Source: Evansella cellulosilytica DSM 2522 (GTDB lineage Bacteria > Bacillota > Bacilli > Bacillales > Salisediminibacteriaceae). Taken from it: a stretch of DNA of 64,000 bases. Below are positions 1-9,571 of the stretch, in pieces. The position numbers and the translations under genes are program-made. The notes beneath the pieces are model-generated. The model was given only the letters and a program-made list of their open reading frames with translations, searched no databases and was not told the origin of the DNA. Position 1 is the stretch's first letter, and each line of letters opens with the position of its first letter. The stretch lies in NCBI RefSeq assembly GCF_000177235.2, contig NC_014829.1:1302001-1366000 (forward strand), given 5' to 3'.

Positions 1-2
1 CG

Positions 3-1520
3 AAGAATTACCGCACAACAACGGAAATCTCAACTGCTGCTTATGGATTAATTGAGCATGATGTAAATATTAATAACAATGTGGATTTCGTGAAGCCATC
101 CTTAATCGATAGACACGGTCACCCACCGATGTATCGTTTTTTCACAAGCAGTGCGATGCAATTAGATTTCTTAATCAGTGAGATTACTACATTATTAAAT
201 GACTATAGGCATTCTGATATTTGTATTGTTGCCAAAGAGAAGCGTTTGATTGAAAGTGTGAGTGTCGGGTTAGAAAACGCAGAGATATTTAGTGAAATTT
301 TAAATTCTACTAAGCCGGATTTTGATTCGAATAAAGTGAAACTAGTAACCATGCATTCAATAAAAGGGTTAGAATTTAAAGTTATTTTCCTCATTGATTT
401 AAATGAAGGGGTCATACCAAATGATAGCCTTTATGATTTGGATGATGAGGCGACACTAGACTCGGAGGAGCGGAAGTTGCTTTATGTGGGGATGACGAGA
501 GCGAATGATCTTTTATACATGTCTTCCGTCAGAAAACCATCTAAATTTATTAAGGAAATAACTAACGATCATTTACGGGTCAAACGGGACTGTACATTAA
601 GACCGTTTCATTCGATTGGAATACAGGATTATCAGTTAACGAATCAACTGGTGGATATTAATGCTAAGGAAGAGGTTGTCCGTCAATGGCTACTGAAGGA
701 ATTGGTGAATACGTATGGATATCCGTTAGAGCTTATTAAACTAGAGTTTCCTGTTCAGCAATTTTCAAAACGAGGGTATGTGGATATTGGCGTGAGTATT
801 TTCGTGAACGGTGAGATGGTTCCTTATATTTTTGCAGAAATCAAGCGGTTTGGTGCAGGAATTGAGTCTGGTTTCGCGCAACTGACATCCTATATAGAGG
901 CAGATGCCTCGGTTCGGTATGGAGTTGTAACTGATGGGTTGGAAATTAAATGTGTTGATCGACAAGGAGAAGTGCTTAACGATATTCCAAAATGTCGTCC
1001 TCAATTTTTACCTGAAACAAAAGAAAAAAGAATGTATCTAAATCTAAAGAACGGAAAGAAATACTCTTATGCAACAGAAATTGGTGATACAGAGAATATG
1101 GAAATAAGTGACTCGGCAAGTGGATTGTTCGTGGAATATGAAACGAAAACGAGGGTGCCTCTTATTGGAAATGTTGCGGCTGGTGTCCCAACCACGGCGG
1201 AAGAGCAATATGAAAGTGTGATTGTCCTGCCGAATGATTGGATAGCCTCTCCTAATGATACGTTTGCACTAACGGTGACGGGAGATAGTATGATCGGTGC
1301 CGGCATAGATAAAGGCGACCAGGTAATCGTCAATCGGCAAAACGTCGCATCCAATGGTGATATCGTCATTGCGATTATAGAAGAAGAAGCAACGATGAAG
1401 AAATTCATGCTGATGGGCGATTCCGTTCTACTAATCTCAGAAAATAGCAGCTACGAACCGATACAAATGAAAAGGGAAGATGTGTTGATTAATGGGAAGG
1501 TTATTGGGGTTTTGAAGTAG
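3..1520 (+). CDS. UvrD-type helicase C-terminus fused to HsdR-N-like nuclease and S24/LexA-like peptidase (5' partial)
   Basis: The frame is open from base 3, so the start lies outside the window. In order it shows: superfamily 1 helicase C-terminal motifs (KNYRTTTEIS near the edge, TMHSIKGLEFK, and ERKLLYVGMTRA); a type I restriction HsdR-N-like domain with a PD-(D/E)XK pattern, Asp in GYVDIGV (783-785) and Glu-x-Lys in AEIK (837-845); and a LexA/S24 domain. The last has an Ala-Gly cleavage-type site in NVAAGVP (1176-1184), Ser in GDSM (1287-1289) and Lys in EATMKKF (1398-1400), the family's Ser-Lys dyad. This suggests a DNA-processing enzyme able to cut itself, as LexA and UmuD do under RecA. 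The neighbour downstream is a second UvrD-superfamily ATPase, so a DNA repair or phage defence role is likely but unproven. The domain calls are firm; the biological role is inference. Confidence 0.8.
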   Translation, partial: KNYRTTTEISTAAYGLIEHDVNINNNVDFVKPSLIDRHGHPPMYRFFTSSAMQLDFLISEITTLLNDYRHSDICIVAKEKRLIESVSVGLENAEIFSEILNSTKPDFDSNKVKLVTMHSIKGLEFKVIFLIDLNEGVIPNDSLYDLDDEATLDSEERKLLYVGMTRANDLLYMSSVRKPSKFIKEITNDHLRVKRDCTLRPFHSIGIQDYQLTNQLVDINAKEEVVRQWLLKELVNTYGYPLELIKLEFPVQQFSKRGYVDIGVSIFVNGEMVPYIFAEIKRFGAGIESGFAQLTSYIEADASVRYGVVTDGLEIKCVDRQGEVLNDIPKCRPQFLPETKEKRMYLNLKNGKKYSYATEIGDTENMEISDSASGLFVEYETKTRVPLIGNVAAGVPTTAEEQYESVIVLPNDWIASPNDTFALTVTGDSMIGAGIDKGDQVIVNRQNVASNGDIVIAIIEEEATMKKFMLMGDSVLLISENSSYEPIQMKREDVLINGKVIGVLK

Positions 1521-1611
1521 GGAGAATTATTATTATTTCCAGAAAAATTAAGGATAATAGATATATAATACTAAGGAGACTTTTGTTCATTTGGAGGGGG
1601 AGCGGGATATA

Positions 1612-3909
1612 ATGGATAAAGAAATTAAGCTAGAGCAAAAGAAATTTGATGAGACTGTGAAAAAAATTAGCGATCGAAGTTATTATATAAGTGAAATAAT
1701 AAACAGAAAACGAAATTCTTTTAGAAAAAGAGAAAACAGTGTAGGGGATGAAATTGTATATTCTAGAGCAAAAATTGATGAACAAAATTTACTAAAAGCT
1801 AAAAAAGAGCCGTTCTTTGGCAAACTTGATATAGATGATGGAGATAGGGAGTCATTTTATATAGGGAAATATGGTGTTCGTGACTTAGATGAAAATTTAA
1901 TCGTCGTTGATTGGCGAATGCCGATGGCTTCTGTGTTTTATAATTTTACTCCAGGGGAATCACTACAAACTATTAGTTTTGAAGATAAATATGGTAGAAA
2001 AATTACAAACGAAGTTGAAGTCTTAAGAAAAAGAGAATTTACTATTAAAGATGCTAAAATTATTAAGATGATTCAGCAGGTGGCTGATCCTGATAGTAAA
2101 TTAAACATTACCAAGAGTGATAAAGGTGAAGAATTAAATGTTACAGATGCTTTTCTACAAGATATTCTAGAAAAAAGTGAAACAACAGGTTATTTAAAGG
2201 AAATAATAGCAACAATTCAAAAAGAGCAAGATAAAGCAATAAGGCAACCAATTGATAGAAATGTACTTATTCAAGGAGTTGCAGGATCAGGAAAATCATC
2301 GATTGCACTACATCGTTTATCATTTCTCTTATTCAATAATAAAAATTTAAAGCCGGAAGATATTTTAATACTAGGTCCATCTAACTTGTTTATTAGTTCC
2401 TTTAAAGGTTTACTTCCTGAGTTGGACTTGGAGGGAATTCAACAGTCTACTTTTTATGACTTAGTAATGCCATATCTTAAAACATACGTTAAGAAAAAAA
2501 TAGTCAACTCAAACCACCATTACTTTGAAAATATTTTGTTTCAGAAAAATAGAGATGAACAGAAGAGAATCGCTTTTAAAGGGTCAGCATCTTTTGCAAT
2601 GTTAATTGATATCTATGTAGAAGAAATGAAAGTAAATTATTTAAATCAATTAAAGCCAATTGAAATCTTTGGTGAAAGATTAAATCCAAAAGAGTTAGAA
2701 GAAATATACAACGGATATGAATATTTACCATTTTCAAAACGAGTACAACGTTTTTTAGAGCATGTAGAAGGTTACTATAATGATTTATTGAAGAAGAAAA
2801 TAAAAGAAATTGATAATCAGAATGATTTTGCAAAAGGCTATCTCGAAAATGGTGGATTACCTTCTGAAGAGGAGAGAAAGTTTAAAATTAAGTTAAATTT
2901 TGTTAAAGATTATAAGATAAAGCAACTAAAAAAAGAAGTAATGGAAAATTACACTTCTTGGAAGAATTTGATGATGATAGACGGTGCACTAACGGTTTAT
3001 AAACGAATTTTAAACCCATTATTTTTAGAGGTGTACAAACACGAATTAGGTGAAGAAATCCATGAACTTTTTCATAAAAACGATGAAAAAGATGTTACAG
3101 TATTCGACCTAGCACCACTTTATTATATCCATCTTCTTATTCATGGTATCGATAAGAAATATTCTCATATTGTAGTTGATGAAGCACAGGATTTAAGTTT
3201 TATTCATTTTGCTATTTTCAAGACAATAACGAAGACAATGACGATTTTAGGGGATAAAGAACAATCGATATTTATGGATTATGGGCAAAATAATTGGTCA
3301 GAGATCCTTGATTCCTTCTTCGAGAAAAATGGAAATGATATGTATTTATCCATGGAAACAAGTTACCGCTCCACGAAAGAAATTATTGATACTGCAAATA
3401 AAGTTTTAACTAATCAGTTTGGTAAAAACCATAAGGGAATAACTCCATTAAACCGAAAGGGATCTGAAGTATCTTATACAAGAGTGAACTCTGGACGAGA
3501 ATTGGTGGATGGCATTATTTTACAAGTGGAAGAATGGATGAAGCAATACAAGCGAATAGCTATTATTCACAAAGATGAGGCAAAAGCAAAAAGACTCACG
3601 GAACATCTTAAGAAAGAGTATAGTAATGAAGTAATTTATATTAATCCTGAACAAGAATTTACACAAACCAGGATAAATGTGTTGTCTTCGTATAATTCCA
3701 AAGGGATGGAGTTTGATGCAGTATTACTTGTAAATGGTAATGAAGAAACTTTCCCTAAAGATGATTTGCACGCCAAATTATTATATGTTCTTCTAACAAG
3801 AGCACAGCAAGCAGTTAAAGTGTTCTATCAGGGAACTCCTTCTCCTCTTTTGGAAGGACTTATTATTGAGGAAAAACAACTGGCAACCGAATTAGATGAT
3901 ATCTTATAA
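1612..3909 (+). CDS. helD: HelD-like UvrD-superfamily ATPase (RNA polymerase recycling type)
   Basis: About 765 residues, matching the usual size of Bacillus HelD (about 774). An N-terminal charged helical arm (EIKLEQKKFDETVKKI) precedes the ATPase. Walker A is GVAGSGKSS, Walker B/DEAQ is VVDEAQDLS, and a late motif is LYVLLTRAQQ. HelD binds RNA polymerase and uses ATP to free it from stalled or terminated complexes. I start at ATG 1612 rather than the in-frame TTG at 1591, because GGAGGGGG at 1593-1600 is a good ribosome binding site for 1612. It follows the helicase-protease fusion by about 90 bp, possibly in the same unit. Base composition is AT-rich like the rest of the island. A generic 3'-5' helicase is the alternative reading. 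Confidence 0.8.
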   Translation: MDKEIKLEQKKFDETVKKISDRSYYISEIINRKRNSFRKRENSVGDEIVYSRAKIDEQNLLKAKKEPFFGKLDIDDGDRESFYIGKYGVRDLDENLIVVDWRMPMASVFYNFTPGESLQTISFEDKYGRKITNEVEVLRKREFTIKDAKIIKMIQQVADPDSKLNITKSDKGEELNVTDAFLQDILEKSETTGYLKEIIATIQKEQDKAIRQPIDRNVLIQGVAGSGKSSIALHRLSFLLFNNKNLKPEDILILGPSNLFISSFKGLLPELDLEGIQQSTFYDLVMPYLKTYVKKKIVNSNHHYFENILFQKNRDEQKRIAFKGSASFAMLIDIYVEEMKVNYLNQLKPIEIFGERLNPKELEEIYNGYEYLPFSKRVQRFLEHVEGYYNDLLKKKIKEIDNQNDFAKGYLENGGLPSEEERKFKIKLNFVKDYKIKQLKKEVMENYTSWKNLMMIDGALTVYKRILNPLFLEVYKHELGEEIHELFHKNDEKDVTVFDLAPLYYIHLLIHGIDKKYSHIVVDEAQDLSFIHFAIFKTITKTMTILGDKEQSIFMDYGQNNWSEILDSFFEKNGNDMYLSMETSYRSTKEIIDTANKVLTNQFGKNHKGITPLNRKGSEVSYTRVNSGRELVDGIILQVEEWMKQYKRIAIIHKDEAKAKRLTEHLKKEYSNEVIYINPEQEFTQTRINVLSSYNSKGMEFDAVLLVNGNEETFPKDDLHAKLLYVLLTRAQQAVKVFYQGTPSPLLEGLIIEEKQLATELDDIL

Positions 3910-3981
3910 GGGAATCATTTTTTAAGCTAACTGATATTTTTAACTTTAGCCCCCACTTTCTATTATTGTAGAAGGGGGGTG

Positions 3982-4110
3982 TTACCTTTGCCGGGACAGC
4001 CAATCTTGAATTAGGATTCCCAATTCATTTTTTCCAAAGATATCGTAAATATCATCGGAGTCTTCCTTTGGATAAAGCTGAAGGAAATTTCCACATTCTT
4101 CATTTTGGAA
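3982..4110 (-). pseudogene. possible C-terminal gene fragment cut by a repeat
   Basis: The minus strand reads about 42 residues ending FGKNELGILIQDWLSRQR and a stop. The acidic, AT-rich codon use looks protein-like. The frame runs at its 5' side into the GGGGACGGTTC repeat arm and then the group II intron, so no start is present. I do not recognise the family; it may be chance coding. Confidence 0.25.
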
Positions 4111-4629
4111 AGGAGGGGGACGGTTCGAGCGACTGAGCAAGGTTGCAATATATAGCAGGTGGGATTCCTGCCGATGAAGAATTAGCCATTCAATCGTAGC
4201 GAGTCTTGGAGGGTAAGGGGTAACTCTTACCTTTAAGCGTAGACAGTTAGGTGATGGGCCGTAAGCCAAGGTTGAAGGGATTGAGCCCCGTAATCCTAAT
4301 ATAGGAGTGCTGATGCACTGGACCGTGTAGAAAGCAACACTTCTCTTTCGTTTATGGCAAGAAAGAAGAAGGCTCCTCGGGGTCAACTGCCCTCGGCACG
4401 TCATACACAGATATATTGTAGCAACTCAGGAGATCCTAACGGTCTTCTTGTGGAAGCAAGGAGTATGGTGTACAAGCGATACAAAGTGAGGAAACCAAAT
4501 GCCAGTTAGGAAGTCGGAGAGTTTACATAGTACCTATGAAGTCGGGTAATTCTGATGGAGGAAAGGTAAACTCCCTATCACCATCTTATTTAGGGAAACA
4601 TTGACTACACACAGAGGTAGGTAATAACA

Positions 4630-5958
4630 GTGGAAACAAAACTAATGAGAATAGCAGAACTAGCTAAAGAAAATCAAAAGATGAAGTTTACTTCACTAGC
4701 ACATTTACTAAACAAAGAATCCTTAAGACAGTGTCATCGTGAAATAGCAGCTAACAAAGCTACAGGAGTAACGGGAGTTACTAAAGAAGAATACAGTGAG
4801 AAATTGGATGAGAACCTACAGAACTAGGTTAATCGAATGAAAAGAATGAGCTACCGCCCTCAACCTTCAAGAAGAGTTTACATCGATAAACCTGGATCGA
4901 AGAAGAAACGCCCGTTGGGCATTCCAGACTATGAGGATAAAATAGTTCAAAAGGGATTATCCAAGATTCTTAACGCTATCTACGAGAATGATTTCTTAGA
5001 TAGTTCGTTTGGTTTTAGACCTAAGCGAAACTGCCATGATGCTCTTAAAGTATTAAACTACTATATAGAAGAAAAGTATACGAACTATATAGTAGACGTT
5101 GATATTAAAGGATTCTTTGATAATGTTGATCACAAATGGATGATGGAATTCTTAAAATATAGGATCAACGATCCTAACCTTTTAAGAATTATAGCTAGAT
5201 TCTTAAAATCAGGATTCATGGAGGAAGCCAGACACGTCAAAGAGAAATCAGGTACTCCTCAAGGAGGTATTGCATCTCCCATTCTTGCGAATGTCTATCT
5301 CCATTACGTGCTAGACCTTTGGTTTGAAAAGAAAATTAGAAAAGAGTGTAGAGGACAAGCTTACATTGTAAGGTATGCGGACGATTTTGTATGTTGTTTT
5401 CAATACCAACAAGATGCCTATAAATTCTTTGGCCAACTGAAAGATAGACTAAACAAGTTTAACCTAGAGATCGCAGAGGATAAATCTGAAGTAATTCCGT
5501 TTGGAAAGTTTGCCAAGGAGAACGCAAGGCGAAAAGGTAATGGAAGACCGCCTACATTTAATTTCCTGGGATTTACTCACTATTGTAGTGAAAGCAAAGT
5601 AGGAAAGTTTCGAGTTAAGAGAACAACCGATAAGAAGAAAATGCGTAACAAACTCAAACAAACGAAAGAATGGTTAAAGAAGAACCGAAACATGAACATT
5701 CACAAAATCATGACTCGGTTCAGACGCTCTCTATCAGGTTACTATAACTACTATTGCATTACGGATAATATCCAAATGGTAAGGGAATTCGTTGATAAAG
5801 TACAAAGACTTCTCTTTAAATGGTTAAATAGGCGTAGCCAACGTAAATCGTTTAACTGGGATAAGTTTAACCTATTCCTCAGAAAGAATCCTCTACCTAA
5901 ACCGAAGGTTAAGGTAAACATCTACGATCTTAGATCTGAAATTAGCTTTATTAAGTGA
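4630..5958 (+). pseudogene. ltrA: group II intron reverse transcriptase/maturase with premature amber stop
   Basis: GTG start at 4630 after a GGTAGGTAATAAC leader. The N-terminal 65 codons and the remaining 373 are in the same frame, split only by TAG at 4825-4827, so a single nonsense change explains the break. The second part holds the RT core: VDIKGFFDNV (motif A), GTPQGGIASPILANVYLH (motif B), VRYADDF (motif C with YADD), then the FNFLGF motif and the maturase/X region. No HNH endonuclease follows. Full length would be about 442 residues, usual for endonuclease-less bacterial intron proteins. Restart at an ATG just after the stop (4837) would lose RT motif 0. Suppression or trans help from another copy could still move the intron. 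Confidence 0.85.
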
Positions 5959-5971
5959 AGGGTGATAGGAA

Positions 5972-6004
5972 GAGCCGTATGCGGTAGTACCGCACGTACG
6001 GTTC
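5972..6004 (+). ncRNA. group II intron domain V (catalytic hairpin)
   Basis: The sequence begins GAGCCGTATGCGG and ends CCGCACGTACGGTTC, the conserved domain V helix with AGY-type catalytic triad region and CG-rich base. It lies 14 bases after the maturase stop. Domain VI follows at about 6006-6061, pairing GGAGGGGGGTGGAGC with GCTCCCTCCTACTC and presenting the branch-point A near the 3' end. Confidence 0.9.
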
Positions 6005-6061
6005 TAGGAGGGGGGTGGAGCACAATCTGCTTTTAAGTAGAAAGGCTCCCTCCTACTCGAC

Positions 6062-6118
6062 TCGTACTTCAATTTAGAAGTTAATACAATTTGGAAGCAT
6101 TAGAACCGTCCCCACGCT
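6062..6118 (+). repeat. 3' half of the REP-type repeat split by the intron
   Basis: From TCGTACTTC to GCATTAGAACCGTCCCC this aligns with 22063-22114. Together with 4116-4126 it rebuilds one inverted-repeat unit (GGGACGGTTC ... GAACCGTCCCC). A second core, GAACCGTCCCTATTAGCC, lies at 6242-6259. Confidence 0.8.
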
Positions 6119-6168
6119 TCTTTGGGCAATCAAGTATTTTGCGTGTATAGTTTGGGATGAGATAAGAT

Positions 6169-6212
6169 GAAAGCACAACGTGCAGTCGAACGCTGCTCGT
6201 TGTGCTTTCTTT
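6169..6212 (+). terminator. orphan rho-independent-type hairpin
   Basis: GAAAGCACAACG (6169-6180) pairs perfectly with CGTTGTGCTTTC (6198-6209), with an inner GCAG/CTGC extension, followed by TTTAT. No intact gene ends here, so it may be left from a lost gene. Confidence 0.6.
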
Positions 6213-6315
6213 ATCGCAAAACTTCCGATTGTCCCCTTTAAGAACCGTCCCTATTAGCCTTACTAATCTCGTAAAGACAGCTGAAAGAAATTAAGAGTCC
6301 TATATTAAATTCTTA

Positions 6316-6956
6316 ATGTCAATCATGGAATATGAGCAAAAGCGCCGTGAGGAAAAGTAAATAGAAAAGCGTTTAAAGGGGGGAGTTTTCCCCACTACAA
6401 AACGCTTCAGGAATTCGATCTAGATCAGCAACAAGCCCTTAGAAAAAAGAAGTTTAATAAACTAATTGATCTCCATTGGATTGATCAACTTTACAACCTA
6501 GTATTATTAGGACCTCCAGGTGTGGGGAAAACACACCTGGCCATAGGGCTAGGGATAAAAGCGATTTATGAAGGGTACAAAGTCATTTTCACAACAATGG
6601 GTGACTTAGTACATGCATTAAAAACCGAAGAGATTACCCGTAAATCAAAAGCAAGGTTAAAGCGAATTAGAGATGCAGATTTGGTTATTATTGATGACTT
6701 GATGTTTATGGCAATGGATCAACATGAAGCAAACCTATTCTTTCACTTGATTAACGATCTACATGAGCAGTCATCTATTGTTTTAACGTCAAATAAAGCA
6801 CCAAAAGAGTGGGGAGAGTTATTAGGAGATCCAGCAATTACTACGGCTATATTAGATCGTATAGTTCACCGTGTTGAAATTATACATTTTAATGGTGATA
6901 GTTATCGTATGAAACACCGTAAAAATATCTTTGGGCAGGAAAGTGTATCAAATTAA
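6316..6956 (+). pseudogene. istB: IS21-family IstB helper ATPase, decayed
   Basis: The ATPase core is clear: LLGPPGVGKTHLA (Walker A), DLVIIDDLMFM (Walker B), SSIVLTSNKAPKEW and GDPAITTAILDRIVHR, as in IstB proteins. The 5' part is broken: the frame from ATG 6316 (MSIMEYEQKRREEK) stops at TAA 6358-6360, and KRLKGG then KTLQEFDLDQQ occur in different frames, so at least one stop and one frameshift separate them. No istA transposase lies upstream and no clear IS ends remain. IstB normally loads and activates the IstA transposase; this copy cannot. It probably dates from an old insertion into the same island. Confidence 0.8.
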
Positions 6957-7353
6957 TGAGAAAAAATTGTTTCATTTCACTTGACGGTCACAAGTGAATC
7001 TTTACTCCGCAATAACTGGCTCAAAACAACGCATAAGTGGCTAAATTTGATTGCATTAATCATGGAGAGCGGGCGAATGAGAGTATACCAGAGGAATTGA
7101 GTAGTTTCCACCTAGGAGGATTTGATGATCTGTCAGAACATATTGAAGAGGAAGGTGAGATTTGGATCTAGCTGATGACGACGATAGAGAAGAGCGAATT
7201 TTTTCCATTTAGTAGAGGGTAACGATGATAATGACAAAGGAGAAACAACTAGGGCTTCAATTCCACGGACTTCAATAAATCATATTGATTGGATGAATTG
7301 TTATAGAAAAAGGTAGCAGCTATATTTATATATTACAAAGCACTGATTAAAAG
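6957..7353. other. degenerate sequence between istB remnant and the RT locus
   Basis: No intact gene. One short plus-strand frame (7058-7171) reads RANESIPEELSSFHLGGFDD and ends EEEGEIWI-stop, protein-like but without a start or a family I recognise. A second acidic stretch follows in another frame near 7170-7200. I interpret this as scar sequence from lost genes. Confidence 0.4.
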
Positions 7354-7392
7354 TGCCTGACCCCCGGTGATAAGGAAGTGGGGGTCAGGTAT
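7354..7392. terminator. TGCCTGACCCCC palindrome, likely terminator of the minus-strand RT
   Basis: TGCCTGACCCCC pairs with GGGGGTCAGGTA around a 15-base loop. It lies 93 bases beyond the stop of the 645-residue RT on its strand. The sequence resembles the GTGTCAGGCAC-like REP palindromes common in Bacillaceae, so it may be both repeat and terminator. Confidence 0.55.
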
Positions 7393-7485
7393 CATAAAGA
7401 GTATTTACTAATAAACAATTATATAATCATATATGTTCGTTAAAGTAGTTTAGATTAATTCTTTTCTTCAATGATATGATAATAT

Positions 7486-9423
7486 CTAGTTGTAATTTGA
7501 TAAATTATTGTTTGGAATATTGATGCTTTTTTTAGCGACTTCTCTTAAAAAACTAGAGATATTTCTATTCCAATTATAATATGAGGAACTAGTAATTTTA
7601 GAGAAAATTTCAGTGTATTTATTTTTAAAGTTTTCATCATCATTGTTGTTGAATGGTAATTTAGATATTGCTCGAGTTAGTTCACGTTTCAACTTATTTT
7701 TATCACTATCTCTAAAACCTGGATAGTAAGAAAAATCATTAATTACATAGAAGTACTCAGATTCTAAAATAGGGTGTTCAGCCCCTTTACTTTTGTACTG
7801 TTTTTTAAAAGTGAAAATGATTTTTCTTAACTTTTTAATGCAAGTTATGTATTGAGTATTAATGCCTGTTAGATCCATATCAAGAATATAATAGCCAACA
7901 GAACAAAGAACGAAATAATTATTTTTATAGTCTTCAAGGATTTTGGTTAAAAATGTACTTGGTAATTTTTTTTCTAAAAACTTGGTGAATATTATTAGGT
8001 CGTACATTCTGTCAACTTTCTCGAAGTTATTTTTAAGTAAAGTATAGCAATATTGATATACTTTTTCGTTGATGAAATTATAAAAATCTCCATTGCCTTC
8101 TTTACTTTTCTTTAAAGTTTGAACAATCTTGGTGTAAATTGCTATGACATAATCAGTAGTATATGTATTTATGCTGAGAGAAAAAATCTGAGAAATGATT
8201 TCAATTATATTAGTTAAACTATACATGTTAATTTCAAAGTTTATGGGAATAGTGTTTCTTATTTTTTTTAAGAAATATTTGATGGTTCTATCTTTAGAAT
8301 GAGGGTATTTAGTTATAATTAACTCGATATTATTAAATAAATTTCTCCAAATACTATCTAACCATCTCTTCGATTTGAAATTTGAATTTTCATACCTACT
8401 GACATTGTAATTAAAGAGTGAGAAAGCATTTTTTAATTCAACTATTGAATGATCTAACATATCAAATGGCTTTTCTTGGATGTGCTTTTTAGAATCATTA
8501 ATTTTTAAATTAAATATGTCTAATTCTACTTTTAGAAGTTCCTCAATTTTATTCGCAACTGCTTTATTCTTAGTGAATAAAAAATAATCATCTATAAATC
8601 TATAAATTGCATAATCTTTATTATAAATGTAGCCCAAGTCATGAAGTTTTTTATAAATTATGGTATCTACTCTAGTTAGTAATAGTTCTGAAATTATTCT
8701 AGAAAACTCTGGTCCTACTACTATTCCATTAGTCTCACTAAAGTTAATTTTTTGGCATATTATATCTGTTGCGTTAGCAAATATTTCTTTCTCATTTCTT
8801 AACTTTTTGGCAAGTGATTTATCTCCAAAAATAGCCCAAGCTAAAGCATGTGTATAGATACTTGGAAAGAAATTTTGTATATCTAATTTTATAAAATAAT
8901 TAAATTTGTATTTTACTCTATTAAATTTTGGAGAATCGTATAAATTTTGAATACTCTTAAAAGACTTATATGAAAAGTATGAATAAAAATACTTTTCATC
9001 TTCTTCAGATGTTACTACATTCTCCTTACTAAAACTAAATTCTTCATCTAGACGCTTCCAAGTTTTATCCCTACTCTTTAGTGTAAATACAGGTTGGTTT
9101 TTTATAATAGGAGATCGTACGCTGAATTTTGATTCACTGGAAAACGATACTATTAGTTGCTCATAACGCAATATGTAACTAAAAATTTGAAGTTGGGCAA
9201 CTGGGTGAAGTAGAGATATTTTTCGGTTACTTTCTTCGTTTTTAGGTACATAAAATTGATAAGGAACTGTGTTATATGATAATAAATTTTGGTAACTAGT
9301 GTCGATAGTATATAACTGTGTTAAATAATTTTTTGTAAAATTAGAGTATAAATTTCTATTACTAAATAATATTGGTAACTCTATTGGTAATGTGTCAGTT
9401 TTAAAAAAAAGTTGTTCCCTCAT
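7486..9423 (-). CDS. long reverse transcriptase, Drt3b-like (UG8-type) defence protein
   Basis: 645 residues, start ATG at 9423 with a textbook TTTGGAGGAAAT site. RT motifs lie in the middle: KLDIQNFFPSIYTHALAW (A), ETNGIVVGPEFSRIISELLL (B), YRFIDDYFLF (C, FIDD rather than YADD) and LKINDSKKHI (D). About 300 further residues, rich in Lys, Tyr and Ile, follow without a maturase or endonuclease domain, so this is neither an intron nor a retron RT. Length, the long helical C-terminus and a second smaller RT next door fit the two-RT DRT3 anti-phage systems, where the larger partner is Drt3b. Unusually the two genes are divergent here. The shared gap has TATAAT-like boxes on both strands (around 9450-9475). 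AbiA/AbiK-type RTs are the alternative. Confidence 0.65.
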   Translation of the reverse strand: MREQLFFKTDTLPIELPILFSNRNLYSNFTKNYLTQLYTIDTSYQNLLSYNTVPYQFYVPKNEESNRKISLLHPVAQLQIFSYILRYEQLIVSFSSESKFSVRSPIIKNQPVFTLKSRDKTWKRLDEEFSFSKENVVTSEEDEKYFYSYFSYKSFKSIQNLYDSPKFNRVKYKFNYFIKLDIQNFFPSIYTHALAWAIFGDKSLAKKLRNEKEIFANATDIICQKINFSETNGIVVGPEFSRIISELLLTRVDTIIYKKLHDLGYIYNKDYAIYRFIDDYFLFTKNKAVANKIEELLKVELDIFNLKINDSKKHIQEKPFDMLDHSIVELKNAFSLFNYNVSRYENSNFKSKRWLDSIWRNLFNNIELIITKYPHSKDRTIKYFLKKIRNTIPINFEINMYSLTNIIEIISQIFSLSINTYTTDYVIAIYTKIVQTLKKSKEGNGDFYNFINEKVYQYCYTLLKNNFEKVDRMYDLIIFTKFLEKKLPSTFLTKILEDYKNNYFVLCSVGYYILDMDLTGINTQYITCIKKLRKIIFTFKKQYKSKGAEHPILESEYFYVINDFSYYPGFRDSDKNKLKRELTRAISKLPFNNNDDENFKNKYTEIFSKITSSSYYNWNRNISSFLREVAKKSINIPNNNLSNYN

Positions 9424-9571
9424 ATTTCCTCCAAATTTAGTTGATTTTTCCTAATTATATAATATATTATATAATTGTGATTATCTAGATTCATATTAAT
9501 TTACATATAAGTGTTTATTCTTATGACTGAAGAATCACTGCACATTATACTTGATAGTTTGAGGCTATTAA

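Larger units (their letters stand above)
4127..6061 (+). mobile_element. group II intron with broken maturase ORF
   Basis: About 1.94 kb. The 5' part (4127-4629) is a structured RNA region, domain IV holds the reverse transcriptase, and domains V and VI close the element, ending CTACTCGAC. Borders were set by comparison with an empty site in the same window: 22054-22113 reads GGACGGTTC then TCGTGCTTCC and ends in GAACCGTCCCC. Here GGACGGTTC (to 4126) is separated from TCGTACTTC (from 6062) by the intron. The first bases are GAGCG rather than the usual GTGCG. The intron sits inside one arm of an inverted repeat. The encoded protein lacks an endonuclease domain, which fits insertion at hairpins. 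Confidence 0.85.

Noticed and set aside
3982-4404. A 140-residue minus-strand open frame across the intron 5' region
   Set aside because: Most of it overlaps structured intron RNA and reads as low-quality protein; only the last 42 codons look protein-like and are listed as a fragment.
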